Source: Scenedesmus sp. ARA3 (Eukaryota; Chlorophyta; Chlorophyceae; Sphaeropleales; Scenedesmaceae). Taken from it: DNA of 64,000 bases. The stretch's first letter is position 1. Every line of letters begins with the position of its first letter. The notes beneath the pieces were generated by a model. The model had not been told where the DNA came from and made no database searches. It saw nothing but the letters and a program-made list of their open reading frames with translations. Made by a program: the position numbers and the translations under genes. The stretch is from the NCBI GenBank assembly GCA_004335835.1, contig RWJK01001437.1, forward strand, positions 122,717 to 186,716, written 5' to 3'. Below are positions 34,801 through 46,462 of the stretch, one piece after another.

Positions 34801-37800
34801 GTCAACCTGCTGCCAATGTCACTCGTAGTACACAACTGCACGGTCCACGCAGCACACCACACACCATGCCGCACCCTTACAGCAGCACTGCACAAATGCA
34901 CAGCCGCAGCCCCCGCCGCCCCTGCAGCCCCTTGCCGCACCTTGCCGGCCAGCCTGTTGCGTGTGATGCTGCGCAGCTCGCCCCAGTCAGCAGCAAAGGC
35001 TGCGCCCACCCGCAGCAGCTCCAGCAGCTGCCCACGGCTCAGCGGCAGCGCCAGGCAGGCCAGCCCGCAGGGGCCCAGGAAGCCAGGGGCACGCCGGCAA
35101 TCCGGCAGCGCTGCTGCTGCTGCTGCTGCTGGTTCAGCTGCATCTGCTGAAGGCACAGGGGGCTGCGGCTGGGAGCCTGCTGCTGCAAGCTGCTGTTCGT
35201 GTTGCTGCTGCTCAATAGGCTGCTGCTGCTGCTGGTGCTCATTTGGCTGCTGCAGCTGCTGCTCTTGGGAGCACAACAACAGCTGCAGCTGCGGCTGGCC
35301 CTGCTCCTCCGCTGCTGTCGCGTCAATTGCGCCTTCGTCCTGCGAGTCAGGAATGACCTGAACGTCACACAGCTGCCTGCACTCTGCACTCTCATTGGAC
35401 TGTTGCTGCTGCTGCTGCTGCTGCTGTTCTGGCTGCTGGTGCAAGTGGCGGCGCAGGCGCGCAATCAGTGCAGGGGACGAGCACATAGCCCTGCCATTTG
35501 CCTCTGTTCCTGTTGCAGCTGATGTACCCTGCTGCTGTGACGACATGCCAAGCTGCTGGGAGCCGCTGTCATGTGTGCAGAGCTGCCGCACTGTTGCTGC
35601 TGCTGCAGCGTCAAGTGCTGCTGCCCCAGCCACTGCTGCTGGCGCAGGGCTGAGGAACGGCAAGTTGAGGCAGGCAAGGGCTGACCTGGCCACGCCACGG
35701 CCACTGCCAGTCTGCTGTGCAGACGAAGGCTGAAGCAAGGCCTGCTGCTGAGAATGATGCTGCTGTGACTGCTGCTGCTGCTGTAACTGCAGCTGTGATT
35801 GCTGTAGCTGCTCTGACTGCTGCTGCTGCTGTGATGACATTGGCGCAGCCCGTGGCGTATGCTGTGGCACTGGCGACACAATACATCCATGCTCATCCTC
35901 GGCCGCTGCTGGCTCCACCAGCTGCTCCAATAGGTGTGGCTGATCTTCAAGCTGCTGCTGCTGCTGGAGCTGTTGCTCCTGCTCCTGCTGCTGCTGCTGC
36001 TGCCATGCTGCCTGCCAGGCCGCCACCAGCTGCTGCAGTGTGCCTGCCTCCTCAGGCAGGCTGAGCCACTCCAGGGGCAGGTTGAGCCCCAGCGGCTGGC
36101 AGCCATCAGGGGCCAGGTGGTAGTGCAGCCGGTTGGTGTGGCCACTCACCTCAAACCACACCTCGGGAGGGGGAGGATCTGCCGCCGCCGCTGCTGCTGC
36201 TGCTGCTGCTGCAGCAGCTGCTGTATCTTGCCCGTGGAGTGCAAGCGTGTTGCTAGCAACCACAGCGCCTGCCGCATCAGCAGTTTTGTTTTTGACAGAC
36301 GCCTCTGCAGTGGTTGCATGTCCTGCCGCCGCTTCCCCTGCTGCTGCTGCTGCTGCCAGTGTCGCCTTGCTGGGTGAGAGTGACAGTGGCCGCCTGCGCT
36401 GCGTCTTCCTCCCGCCACTGGCAGGAGCTGAAGCGCTGCCAGGCCTGCTGCTGCTGGGCGGCACGGCAGGCGAGTCAGCCGTAAGGTCAATCACCTGCTC
36501 CCCTTGGGAGCCAGCTGCACAGCCAGCGCTGATGTCAGCAGCAGCGGCTGCGGCTGGGACAGCAGGCGTGAAGGGCGTGGCAGCTGCTGCGGGTGTGCCG
36601 CTGGCAGCAGCAGCAGCAGCATCTGCCGGCTGCGCAGCCTGCTCTGTGGTAGCTGCTGCCGCAGCTGCCGCCAGGCCTGTATCCGGTGTTGCTGCCACTA
36701 CAGTGACGCCAGCCGGTGTGTGCTGCAATGTGCTGTGCTGCTGATCTGGCGCTGGCTGCCCATCTGGTTGGTCAGCAGCAGCTTGCCGCGACTGCTGCTT
36801 GGCATCAGCAGCAGTACATGGCTCGCTCCTGACTGCCGGCACTTGCTGCTGCTGCTGCTGCTCTTCCTGCACTGCAAACAGCTGTGCAGCCGGCGGAGCA
36901 ACCTGCTGGGGAGCACCTTGCTCCAGCTGCAGCTGCTGCCGTAGTTCCTGCGGATGCTCATCAGCTGCCTCTCTGCTGTCTGCACCATCTTGCTGCGACT
37001 GCTTGGACTCTTGCTCCTCTGCTGGCTGCTGCTGCTGCTGCTGCTCGTCTGCTGCTGCTGGCTCACATGGCTGGGGCAGCATCTCTGCCTGGCCGTCATG
37101 CACCTGCAAGCCACAAGCAGCAGCATGCATCACGCCAAAGCCACCAGCTCGCACAGTATTCGCTTGCCAACCAACTCATGGAACACGTCACTGTGGCTAT
37201 GACAGCAGTAGTACAGGCTGCAAGCACGAAATCAAACCCATCAGCACCTCGCTGCCGCCTAAATGCTGGCCTCTGTGTGTTACATCCAAGCAAAGTCGTT
37301 GCACCCCACCTGGCTGATGTGTGCCAGGCTGGTGTTCAGCGCCTGCCACTGCTTGTCGTCCTGCGTGCCCTGCGCGCACAGGAAGTACACGTTGACCGCC
37401 TTGGCCGCCTGGCCCTTGCGGTGCGCGCGGTCCTCCGCCTGCCGCACCAGCGCCACCTCAGCGGGCAGCTCCACAAACACCACCATGGACGCGGCGCTGA
37501 AGTCCAGGCCTGGTGGGTGAAAAGCGGCGCGGAACAGGCGGGGCAAATGGTTAAAAGCAAGCAGGAGGCAGCTTCATAAACACCACCATGGACGCATCAC
37601 TGAAGTCCAGGCCTGGCCGGCTGGGGACGGGGGGNNNNNNNNNNNNNNNNNNNNGGGTGGCGGCGCAACTTTGTGTTGGAATGTGAAGAACAATGAGGGT
37701 GTGAGCACGCACACATGCAACCGGGCATGCAGCAAAGTGTGTGAGCCGGCAAGGATGCCATCCGCCCATCGAACCGTAGCAGCAACCTCGCGCTGCATAG

Positions 37801-37965
37801 CGCGACTCACCCACAGCAGCCGCAGTAATGGACAGCAGCGCGACACGAACAGATGGGTCGGCCTTGAAGCGGCGCACCGCAGCCAGCCGCTCCGTGCTGT
37901 CATGGCTGCCGTCAACACGCACGTAGCCCACGCCATGCCAGCGGCGGCGGCCACCTGCAGCACCG

Positions 37966-38014
<49 letters not shown>

Positions 38015-41000
38015 CCACCTCGTCAGGGTGGTCATCGCTGCTGCTGCTGACGTGGCTGCCGTATCCTGCCAGTGCTGCTGCCAGCTGGTCCATCACATCC
38101 CTGCAGGAAGACACCATCAAACAGTTTGGTTGATGCTGTACTCAGCTGGCCTTGGCTGGCTGCAGTGGATTGATACCGGCAGGTGAAAGCGCAGGAGTGC
38201 CAGCAGCAGTACTGCTCTTCACTCCTGCAAGATGTTCCATGCAAACAGGCTGGCTCAGGAGCAGCTGTGCATGCAATGCAACAAGAAGTGCAGGATGTGT
38301 CAACCTGTAAGTAACAAGCTGCAGCCAGGGCCCACCTGTGATGCGCAAACACCAGGAACTTCGGCCCAGGGCTGCCACCAGAGCCGCCGCCGCTGCCACG
38401 ATCACCAGCTGCACCCTCATCATCACCATCTGCCTCCTCCCCAGCCTCTTCCTGATCACGCTGCTGCTGCTGCTGCTGCTGGTCACACGCTGCCCTGCCG
38501 CCATCAGTGCTATTGCTGCTGCTGCCGCTGCTGGCCTTCCAGGCTGGCACCAGTGGGCCCTTAGACCCTCGGCTTGAACCTCGGCTCCCACCCGCGGCAA
38601 GCCCTGCGCCCTCCTCGCCGTCCTCCCCGCCGCCCCCAAGTGCTGCAATGAGCCAGTCAATGGTGTCAGGCAGCTTCGCAAGCGCTGTGCGGTGCGCAAC
38701 AGACATGACGCCCGCCGACTCAGCTTTGTCTGCTGTGTCCGCGGCACCAGGTGCACCACTGGCGCCTGCTGCTGCTGCTGCTGCAGCTGCGTTGTGCTGC
38801 TTGTCCTTGCCAGGCTCCTGCTGCTTGGGCCAGCAATGAGGCGGTGGGTACGGCAGCCGCACCACCTGTGCAGCACCCCAGCAGAGCACCCAGCATTGTC
38901 AACACACATGCGACTGCAACAATACACATGTCGGGACGTTGACAGCAGTGACACCTGACACACTGGGAAGGCGCGCCTGGTCAACTTGCCCTGCCGGCAG
39001 CAAGCAGTGCTCCCCCTGCCACCTCCCCACCGTGCAGCACAATGACATCCTGAGCCCTCACCAAAGCAGTCGCTAAACAACCATACAGCAGGAGCCACGC
39101 TGACATCACCAATGACACCAGCAGCCAACAGACATAAGATGAGCAAAGTTTGATTATTCCTCCTCCTGCACGTGCTCTGTCCCTGCCAACCCTCTGCCTC
39201 ATTCCTAGCAGCAATTGATTGCCAGCTGTCTCTCGCATCATGCAATCACCTTCCCTATCTGCTGCACACGACCACCGCCACCACACACAACACTACTACT
39301 AAGAGGTCCTGTAAAGTACTAAAGTACAGCTGTAACCCAGCCAGCCGCCTCAACCCACCTGGCGCCGCTTGGGTGGCAGCTGCGCCATCACGTCGCGCTT
39401 CAGCCGCCGCACCATCAGCGAGCGCACCAGCAGCCCGTGCAGCTCGCCCAGCCTGCAGCCGCCGCGGTTGTCCCAGCGTAGCCGGCCCTCGCCGTGGCTG
39501 CCCGCCACAGGCACCAGCCGCCGGTCACAGTACCTGACGCAGCAGCAGCAGCAGCAGCAGCCCGAGAAGATTGCTCAGCGCAGCACTTGTCAACAGGGCA
39601 GCATGCACAGATTCAATAATAACAGAGTGGCTCAGCTTCAATTAAAACTGCATACTGCAAATGCCAACAAAAGCATGATACAAGCGCTCTAACAAAACCT
39701 GCAGCAACACGGCACAGCAAATCAATACATTGGCATGCACAGCACGCCTGCTGCGCCTCACCTGTGTGCAAACTCCTCCTTGCTCCTGCCCAGCAGCCGC
39801 GGCACCAGCACATCAACCTGCCTGAACAGGTCGTAGGGCCGGCTCAGGCTGGGCGTGCCGCTGAGCAGGATCAGCCGCCGCGCAGCAGCACCAGCCGCCA
39901 CCGCAGCCTCAGTGTGCGGCGAGTCAGCACCGCGTGAGTTTGTGGTGCGCAGGTTGTGGCTCTCATCCATGATGATGACGCCCCAGGGCAGCGCTGCCAT
40001 GCAGTGGTCTGGTGAGGCGGCGGGGCCAGGTGCGGCAGCAGGGGCAGAGGGCGGCAAAGTGTGTGGCAGCAGGGCTCGCAGGCGCCAAGAGGACAGCGGC
40101 AAAGGAGGGCAGCGGCGGCTGCACATGCAAACACCAGTGGCATCCACGACAGGCATGTCACCACAAACTGTGGAAATATGCAGCAGGAGAGCAGCTACAC
40201 ATCACATACGTTTGTGGTCATTTGTGGCTGCAACCGCAAGGCACGACATGTGACGGCTCTCACCTGGACCTGTGCAGCCGCCACCATGTTTTGCCCGCCC
40301 TCCGCTTGCAGCAGCTGCTGCTGCCGCTGCTGCCGCAGACGCTGCATCCACCCCCTCCGCAGCACCAGCACCACCAGCAGCAGCAGCAGCAGCACCCCTG
40401 CCGCCGCGCCCGCCCCGGCCACCGCCCCTGCCGCCCCTGCCGCCCCTGCCGCCGCCGCTGCCGCTGTGCCCTGGCAGCTTCTGACAGGCGGGGCAGCTCA
40501 GGCGCTTCATCATCTCATAGCTAGTAATCGTTATCTGCGGCAGCGTGGCGCGCCGGCCCACTTCCGGCAGGTCGCAGAGCCTGTCTTCCTTGCCCTCAAT
40601 GACTGTCACCTGCCCGGGCCGCACATGCGGCAGCCAGCGCTCCACCTCCTCCGCCCACACCAGCCGTAGGCTGGCGGGCACGATCACCAGCAGCGGCCAC
40701 TCGTCCTGCAGGATGGGATGCGTTGCACGACACAGCCAGGCAGGCAAACCAGCAGCAGCACCTTAAATCGGCCCTTCTCCCTCAACAAAAATGCAAGCTC
40801 AACTTCCCGTTGGCGTTGAGACAAACAGAAGAGTTGCTGGCTGTTGACAATGTCCACACCAGGATGCATCCAGCCACCTGGCTGCAGCCCCTGCCACACA
40901 AGCCTCTTGAAACAGCAGCATGCCACATCGCCACAGCCACAGCCACGCACCTGGTAGCACGCGGCCAGCGCCAGCGCCTGCACCGTCTTGCCCACGCCCA

Positions 41001-42357
41001 TCTCGTCAGCAATGAGCACGCGCCCGCGCCGCGCCAGGCCGTACGCCACGCCCTGCCGCTGGAAGGGCATCAGCGCGCCACGCAGCGAGGCGGGCATGGC
41101 GGCAAAGCGCGCAGCCACCTCGGCAGCAGGCGCGGCGCCTTGCTGCGGGTCCCTGGGGGTGGGCAGGGCAGCGCCAGGAGTGCAGCACAAGTAGCGCGTC
41201 ACAGTATGTTGTAGTGGTAATACAGCGCACCACAAACTGATGGTGGACAGCACAGGATCGGTCCTGAAACAACAGGGTGTACTTGTGACAACAGCTGCTG
41301 CAAGGGACATACGACGAGACCAGACACGGTTGCCGCAGCAAAAGTGTCACCCTTTGCACAATGATGCTGCTTGCGCACCAAATAAACCAGCGACAGGCGG
41401 CGACACTTCACAAACACACACAGCACCCCCATCAACAGCATTGTGAGCTGATTTGCGCCGCCCCTGCCCCCCACCCACCTGAAAGCTGCCAGTATGCCTG
41501 GCGGGATGGCCCCTCCCCTCCCCAGCAGCGGCGGCTTGCAGCTGCCCAGCAACCCCGCCACCAGCTCATAGTCGGCCAGCCGCAGCAGCATGCACAGCGC
41601 AGCAGGCCAGGACCAGTCCGGGCCAGCAGCCAGGCCAGGCTCAGCGCTGCTGCTGCCGCCACCTGATGCGGCTGCTGCTGGACCGTCATTGCTACAGGCA
41701 CCAGCTGCTGCTGGTTGCGCGTCATCTGCAGCAGGCGCTGCTGTATCACCAGCAGCACGCATGTTTGCTGTCGCTGCTTCTGCGGCTGCTTCTGCCGCAG
41801 CTGCTGCTGGCAACTCCAGGCGTGACAGGTTGATGCCCGCTGCTGCCAGCACCGCCCTCAGCCCACCAGCAGCCGCAACGGCAACCTCAGCCGCTGCAGC
41901 AGAATAAGCAGCAGCAACAGCAACCGCAGCAGCCATCTTAGCGGCTTGATTAGTTCCCTAACCCCTACCTTCCCCCACACAAAGAAGCTATACAATTCCA
42001 CTGCAGTTGCCAAGACGCGTGGCCAGTCAACCATGCTTTGCTGAAGCCACAAGAGGCAGCTCAGGTTCATGAGCATGAATTGCTGTGTGCAGCTGAAGAT
42101 AGTGATGGGTGTGTGTGCTGCAGTTGGCATGCTGATGATCAAAATCTGGGCAAAACAACTGCTCTGCTTGCGCAAGGGCTGATACTGCTGCCGCCATTGC
42201 AGCTGCTGCTCCAGCTGCTGCTGTCCGTCAGCAGCCAAGCGCTGTGCTGCCGTCCCACCTGGCTGCGGCACCAGCCTGAAAGTGGCCCCATCCACCACCT
42301 CACAGCCCAGCTCAGGCCGCGACAGCTGCTGCGCAGGAAAGTACCTGCAACAGGAAG

Positions 42358-42400
<43 letters not shown>

Positions 42401-43134
42401 TGTTGCACCAGCAAATTGCTGGACGGCAGTCGGCAACATACATAGTGCACTGCTCAACATGAGATACAGGCAGCCACAACTCAATGCAACTCAATGCTAC
42501 GCATGTGCACATTGCTGCAGCTGTCCCATCAAAGGGGCGGCTGCATCTGCGCCCAGCATGCAAGCCTCAATTTAGGCTGCTGCGTAACCCAAGAATTGGC
42601 TACCGGCGCTTGCAGCGCTGCACGCACCTGTACTCGCACTGCGGGTACAGGCAGCATCCCCAGAATCCGTTGCCACTGTTGCCTAGCTGCCGCCAGTGCA
42701 GGGTGGCGCCACACGTGTTGAACACACCTGGGCACATCTTGTACGGACAGCGCGGGACGATGCTGGCTGCCGCTGCCCTTTGCTGCTGCTGCTGCTGCTG
42801 CTGGAGGTGCTGGTGCTGCTGGTGCTGTGGCTGCTGCTGGTAGTAGTGCTGCTGCTGCTCCTGCTTCTGCAGTTGTTGCTTCTGCAGTTGTTGATTATAC
42901 CCGTGGTCCTGCTGCTGCTGCTGTTGCTGGTGTTGCACGCAGTCGCCAGGATGCAGTTGCTGCGGTACATGCGGCGGACGCTGCCAATTTTGCTGCTGCC
43001 ATGGCTGATGCTGCTGCTGTTGCTGCTGCCATTGCTGCTGCTGATGATGCTGAGGGTTGAGCCATCTCTGTTGTTGCCATGTTTGTGTTTGCTGCCAAGC
43101 TTGCTGCACCTGTTGCTGCTGTGGCTGACAGGCT

Positions 43135-43170
<36 letters not shown>

Positions 43171-43669
43171 GGTTGTTCATGCCAATGGTGCTGTGGCTGC
43201 TGTATGTGATTCTGCCAGCTCTGGCTGGCTACTGCCCATGTGCCGTTTGGTTGTGCTATGCCATGCTGTGCACTTGCAGCAGCATGGCGGTCTTGATGTT
43301 GGCCGGAATGCCATTGCTGCTGATAGGCCTGACCCTGCTGGTTGCCGTTGTCTGGACAGAACTTGTAGCCATCAAAAGCTCCATGCACACCCGCAGTATG
43401 CAGCTGCTGCTGCTGGTGCTGCAGCTGGTGCACCAGCTGCTCATGCCCTTTGCTGTTGCCCAATACGTCCTTCTCAAACTCGTCCCTGCACACGATTCGT
43501 CCCATTGCTGCTTTTTGTTGCCGTCGGGCCGATGCGTCTAGCGACAAGAGCATTCAGAGCAGAAGAGTGCACATGCTGCACACTAGTGTCGGGCACCACT
43601 TGGGCCTTCCTGCATCTATGCGTATGTAGCTTACCAATCAATTGAAGCAATGTAATCGTCTTCGTCCAT
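31829..43669 (-). CDS. Giant ZRANB3-like SNF2 translocase with C-terminal HNH nuclease domain
   Basis: Exons: 43635-43669, 42628-43485, from 42344 (3' end unresolved), about 41936-41479, 40951-41152, 40264-40705, 39762-40008, 39359-39533, 38336-38865, 37811-38100, 37310-37509, 34941-37103, 34484-34630, 34118-34319, 33662-33867, 31829-33349; roughly 2,680 residues. N-terminus [18 protein letters not shown] is formed across the first junction, then a Gln-rich region and a topoisomerase-type C4 finger (CPYKMCPG...[13 protein letters not shown]). SNF2 motifs: [47 protein letters not shown] long poly-Gln/Ala linker leads to [13 protein letters not shown], a Cys-rich [11 protein letters not shown] region, and the HNH core HAWHADHI...[11 protein letters not shown]. 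This matches plant ZRANB3/SNF2-HNH proteins, which remodel stalled forks through [12 protein letters not shown] after the HNH resembles a PIP box lacking Gln, and KKRGRPRKK is an AT-hook. The model breaks near 41937-42344, and a 20-N gap lies in the intron at 37.6 kb. Confidence 0.9.
33542..33563 (-). repeat. Intronic copy of ZRANB3-like exon 3' edge with donor
   Basis: 22 bases match 33659-33680 with one mismatch. Both read GACAAGCTGCT[G/A]GACCAG followed by a GTG donor on the minus strand. The copy is preceded by a CAGCAAG, so it is flanked by AG and GT and could act as an 18-nt microexon. Confidence 0.8.
37566..37616 (-). repeat. Intronic copy of ZRANB3-like exon 5' edge with acceptor
   Basis: 51 bases match 37463-37513 with six differences. 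On the minus strand the copy begins with CCAG and reads [12 protein letters not shown] where the exon reads [12 protein letters not shown]. It ends about 18 bases from the N gap. Confidence 0.85.
37635..37654. other. Assembly gap (20 N)
   Basis: Twenty consecutive N within the intron between ZRANB3-like exons 37811-38100 and 37310-37509. True length is unknown. Confidence 0.99.
37967..38011 (-). repeat. (CTG)15 repeat encoding poly-Ala
   Basis: Fifteen pure CTG units on the plus strand, read as GCA codons (poly-Ala) in the ZRANB3-like exon 37811-38100. They lie between helicase motifs IV and V. Confidence 0.9.
42359..42397. repeat. (CAG)13 repeat beside ZRANB3-like intron 2 acceptor
   Basis: Thirteen CAG units, CTG on the gene strand, end 14 bases before the TTGCAG acceptor at 42345. 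Confidence 0.9.
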
Positions 43670-43715
43670 TGCGGCATTTTACCCCGGCGTAGCTTCAGCC
43701 AGGAGAGAGATCAAC
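43670..43715. promoter_or_regulatory. Very short divergent promoter/5' UTR between ZRANB3-like and vasohibin-like genes
   Basis: Only 46 bases separate the two predicted start codons (minus at 43669, plus at 43716). If both starts are right, each gene's transcription start must lie inside the other gene's first exon or intron. No TATA box is visible. Confidence 0.35.
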
Positions 43716-46462
43716 ATGATGGCATTCAAGGGCTGCAGTGACTACACTCAGCATGCTGATGTAAGAATATTTATTCCTTCGTTTTGCACTGCGGAGGCTG
43801 GGCCACGCTGGTAGCTGCTTCTGTTGATTGCCACATTTGAAAAAACCCTATTACACACGGCTAACACAAGGCAGCGAGCTATGCTTGTCGTTGGCGAACC
43901 AATCGCGACCACCTGTTGCCACTTCATCCTGTTTCTAGTTGCAGGAGGTTGGCGTGCCAGGCCAAAGTCATGAATGCTGCCTGCTGTTCCCCGCCAGGCA
44001 AAGCTGGGAGGCCCTGCAGAGAGGCTGAGGCAGCTCATTCACAAGCTATCTGTTCAGGAAGACGGCGTAAAGCAAGCGGTGAGCTAACGTCCAGCTGCGT
44101 GCTGTCCAGTGGATGTACCATCAGGGCAGTAGCAGTACATCGAAGCTGTTGCTGCGAACATTCTTCTGCTGCGGGTGTCTTTGCAGCTCAAGCTCATCAA
44201 GGGTTGCAGCGCAGATGAGCTGGCTGCACTAGGGCTGCAGGCTCCTGCCCCACCTGTGCCTGCAGCTGCCGTGGACGACAGCCAGCAGCCCATTGCGGCA
44301 CGACTGCAGGCAGTACAGGTGCACTCAGTGACCATGCTCAGGCCAGTCACATGTTCATGACAAGTTCAGATTATGCAGTAATACAGTCTAGCCAAACTTG
44401 GAGAGCAGTGTCTAAGGCCCAAATAGCCTCCCAGGTGTTGCAGTCATCAACGATAGCCCCTCCACCTGCTTGAATATCGCGAGCTGTCATTGCTGTTGCC
44501 ATTGTGCCGGCTGTGCCCTGCAAAAGGTTGCCCGTTGCTGCCGCGTCTGCTGCAGGAGCTCATCAGCTCCCTGCAGTACAACCATGCGCATGGCTACTAC
44601 TACGATGTGTCCAAGGCCCGGCCGCTGTCTGCCATCTTGGCAACTGCTGCTGGCATCCTGAGCGACCCACTGCCCATCAAGTGCATAGAGGCAGTGTTCT
44701 TAGGCCTGCTGCTGACGCAGGGCTGGGGCCAAGGGGAGCTGCAGCGGCTGCCTGTGGGCTTCAAGAGCATGGGGCCGAACAGGCAGGTGAACATGCACAA
44801 AACTAGCCAAGCAGCAAGTACATGTAACAAGCTCAACAGCAGCGGCAGCAGCAGCGCTGACGCACGCCGCGTGCTCAATTTGCCACGCCACAATGATTGG
44901 TTTATGCCGGAAAACAGGCAGTATCACTGCACTGGGTTTCCAGGAGAGCAAGGGGACACATAACAGAGGCAGACTGCCCAGGTGGCAATGTGAGTGCGTC
45001 AGCAAGTGTGGTTGGTTGGCTGCTGCTGCAGGTGTACCGCCACATCGTGCTGGCTGTGCACGACCCCAGCAGCGGCCTCTTTGGTGCGCTGGGCATCAGC
45101 CGCCGCGCAAACCTGATGTACAAGCCGCTCGCCTTTGACAGCCTCGCGGCGCTGCTGGCAGACTACCAGGAGGCGTACAGGCAAGCTGCGTGTGGGCTGA
45201 TGCATGATGCCTTCACGCCACTTCAGCTACCTTGCCATCAAGGCATGAGCAGCGCTACTGTTAGATCAAATCTACAAGCAGCAGTGCACTCTGCATGCTG
45301 CCATGCCTGCTGCATCTCTGCTGGGCTGGGTCAAGTTGCCAGCTACACAGCGTCACAGTAGCAGTATCCTTGCACCGCACGCCATCTGCAATCGTAGAGT
45401 GCCACAACAATGATGTCACCATGTGTTCATCCAATCACGCGCCTCAGCGCACAGAACGTTGTTTTTTGCCTTGTGGTGCAGGGGCTGGGGCCACAGCGTG
45501 GTCAAGGTGCGCGTGGGGCTGCCAGTGGAGCATGACACCAGCTACACAGGGCCTGTGTGCTGGAGGTGAGGCGGTTGCTGCGTCTGGTGCGCGGCTGCCA
45601 CCATGCTGCACAGCCGCCGCCCCTGTCAGCAGCACCTGTGCCACAGCACACATGGACTGCATGTTTTGTCAACGTGCGGCCTGCATTATGCAGGGCATGC
45701 GCTTTCCCTCCTGAAGAGGTGCAGCCTTGTCATGTGCATGCAGGCCTTCTACCTGCGCAGGTAGAGTTCCCTGCATGCAGGGAAGGCCTGCTAAGGTTGT
45801 TGTCCCCGTTGGCTTGCAGGTACTGCACACTCAACCCCCAGAAGCGGTCAGCAGAAGTGACTGCCAACATCCTCAACCAGCATGCAGCAGCTGCTGCTAA
45901 GCTGCAGGCCAAGTTCAGAGCTGCAGTGGCAGCAGCCAGCACTGCAGCCAGCAGCTGTGGCTCTGCACTGCCTCAGCCACACATAACCAGGCCGCACACA
46001 AGCTCAGCAGCTGCAGCAATGCCGGCTGGCGTACCAGCACTGGGCAGCGGTCTTGCTGTGCAAAGAGTTGCTGGAGGCAGCAGCAGCAGCACCATTGAAA
46101 TGCCTGCAAGCCCCAGGAGGCTGCGCTCTGTTGTCGCGCATGCAGTAGCGACTGCCAAACTCGGGGATGCAGGGCATACTGTTGTAGGCAGTGGTAGCGC
46201 CAACAGTTGCGGAGTGCGCAGTAGCCTTTGCAGTCGCAGCCGCAGCAGCAGTCCAGTTCGATCTAGACCAACAGCGACAGTCATTGGTGCAGGGCCTGAG
46301 CCTCACCAGGCTGCTGTGTGTTTTTGGCAGCAGCAGCAGCAGCAGCAGGGTGCGCATCTGCAGCCGCCCACACCCACATCCCAACATGAGTGTGACAGCA
46401 GCAGCGAGGATGAGGCAGATTTCGACAGCGACAGCGAGGTGATGGGTTGGGTGCAGGCTTGA
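43716..46462 (+). CDS. Vasohibin-type tubulin detyrosinase (tubulinyl-Tyr carboxypeptidase)
   Basis: Exons 43716-43760, 43998-44078, 44187-44318, 44556-44786, 45032-45180, 45482-45565 and 45820-46462 join in phase to 454 residues. Exon 1 (45 nt, GTAAGA donor) is tentative. The core matches animal vasohibins closely: RLQAVQELISSLQYNH, RPLSAIL, PIKCIEAVFLG (catalytic Cys129), VYRHIVLAV (His167), FGALGISRRANLMYKP (Ser186), then a DYQEAYRGWGHSV segment. All three triad residues known from vasohibin structures are conserved, so removal of the C-terminal Tyr from alpha-tubulin is the expected activity; animal enzymes need the partner SVBP, which was not looked for outside this window. The intron after exon 5 begins with GC (ACAG|GCAAGC), the best phase-consistent donor. 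The C-terminal ~200 residues are low-complexity Ser/Ala/Gln and end in an acidic SSSEDEADFDSDSE stretch with no vasohibin counterpart. Confidence 0.92.

Noticed and set aside
37551..37811. Frame reading across the N gap as coding sequence
   Set aside because: The phase-correct junction is 37811 to 37509. The sequence near the gap is intronic and includes the exon copy.
42696..43541. 281-codon poly-Leu open frame on the plus strand, looking like a membrane protein
   Set aside because: Antisense of the poly-Gln region of the ZRANB3-like exon. The hydrophobicity is an artefact of CTG repeats.
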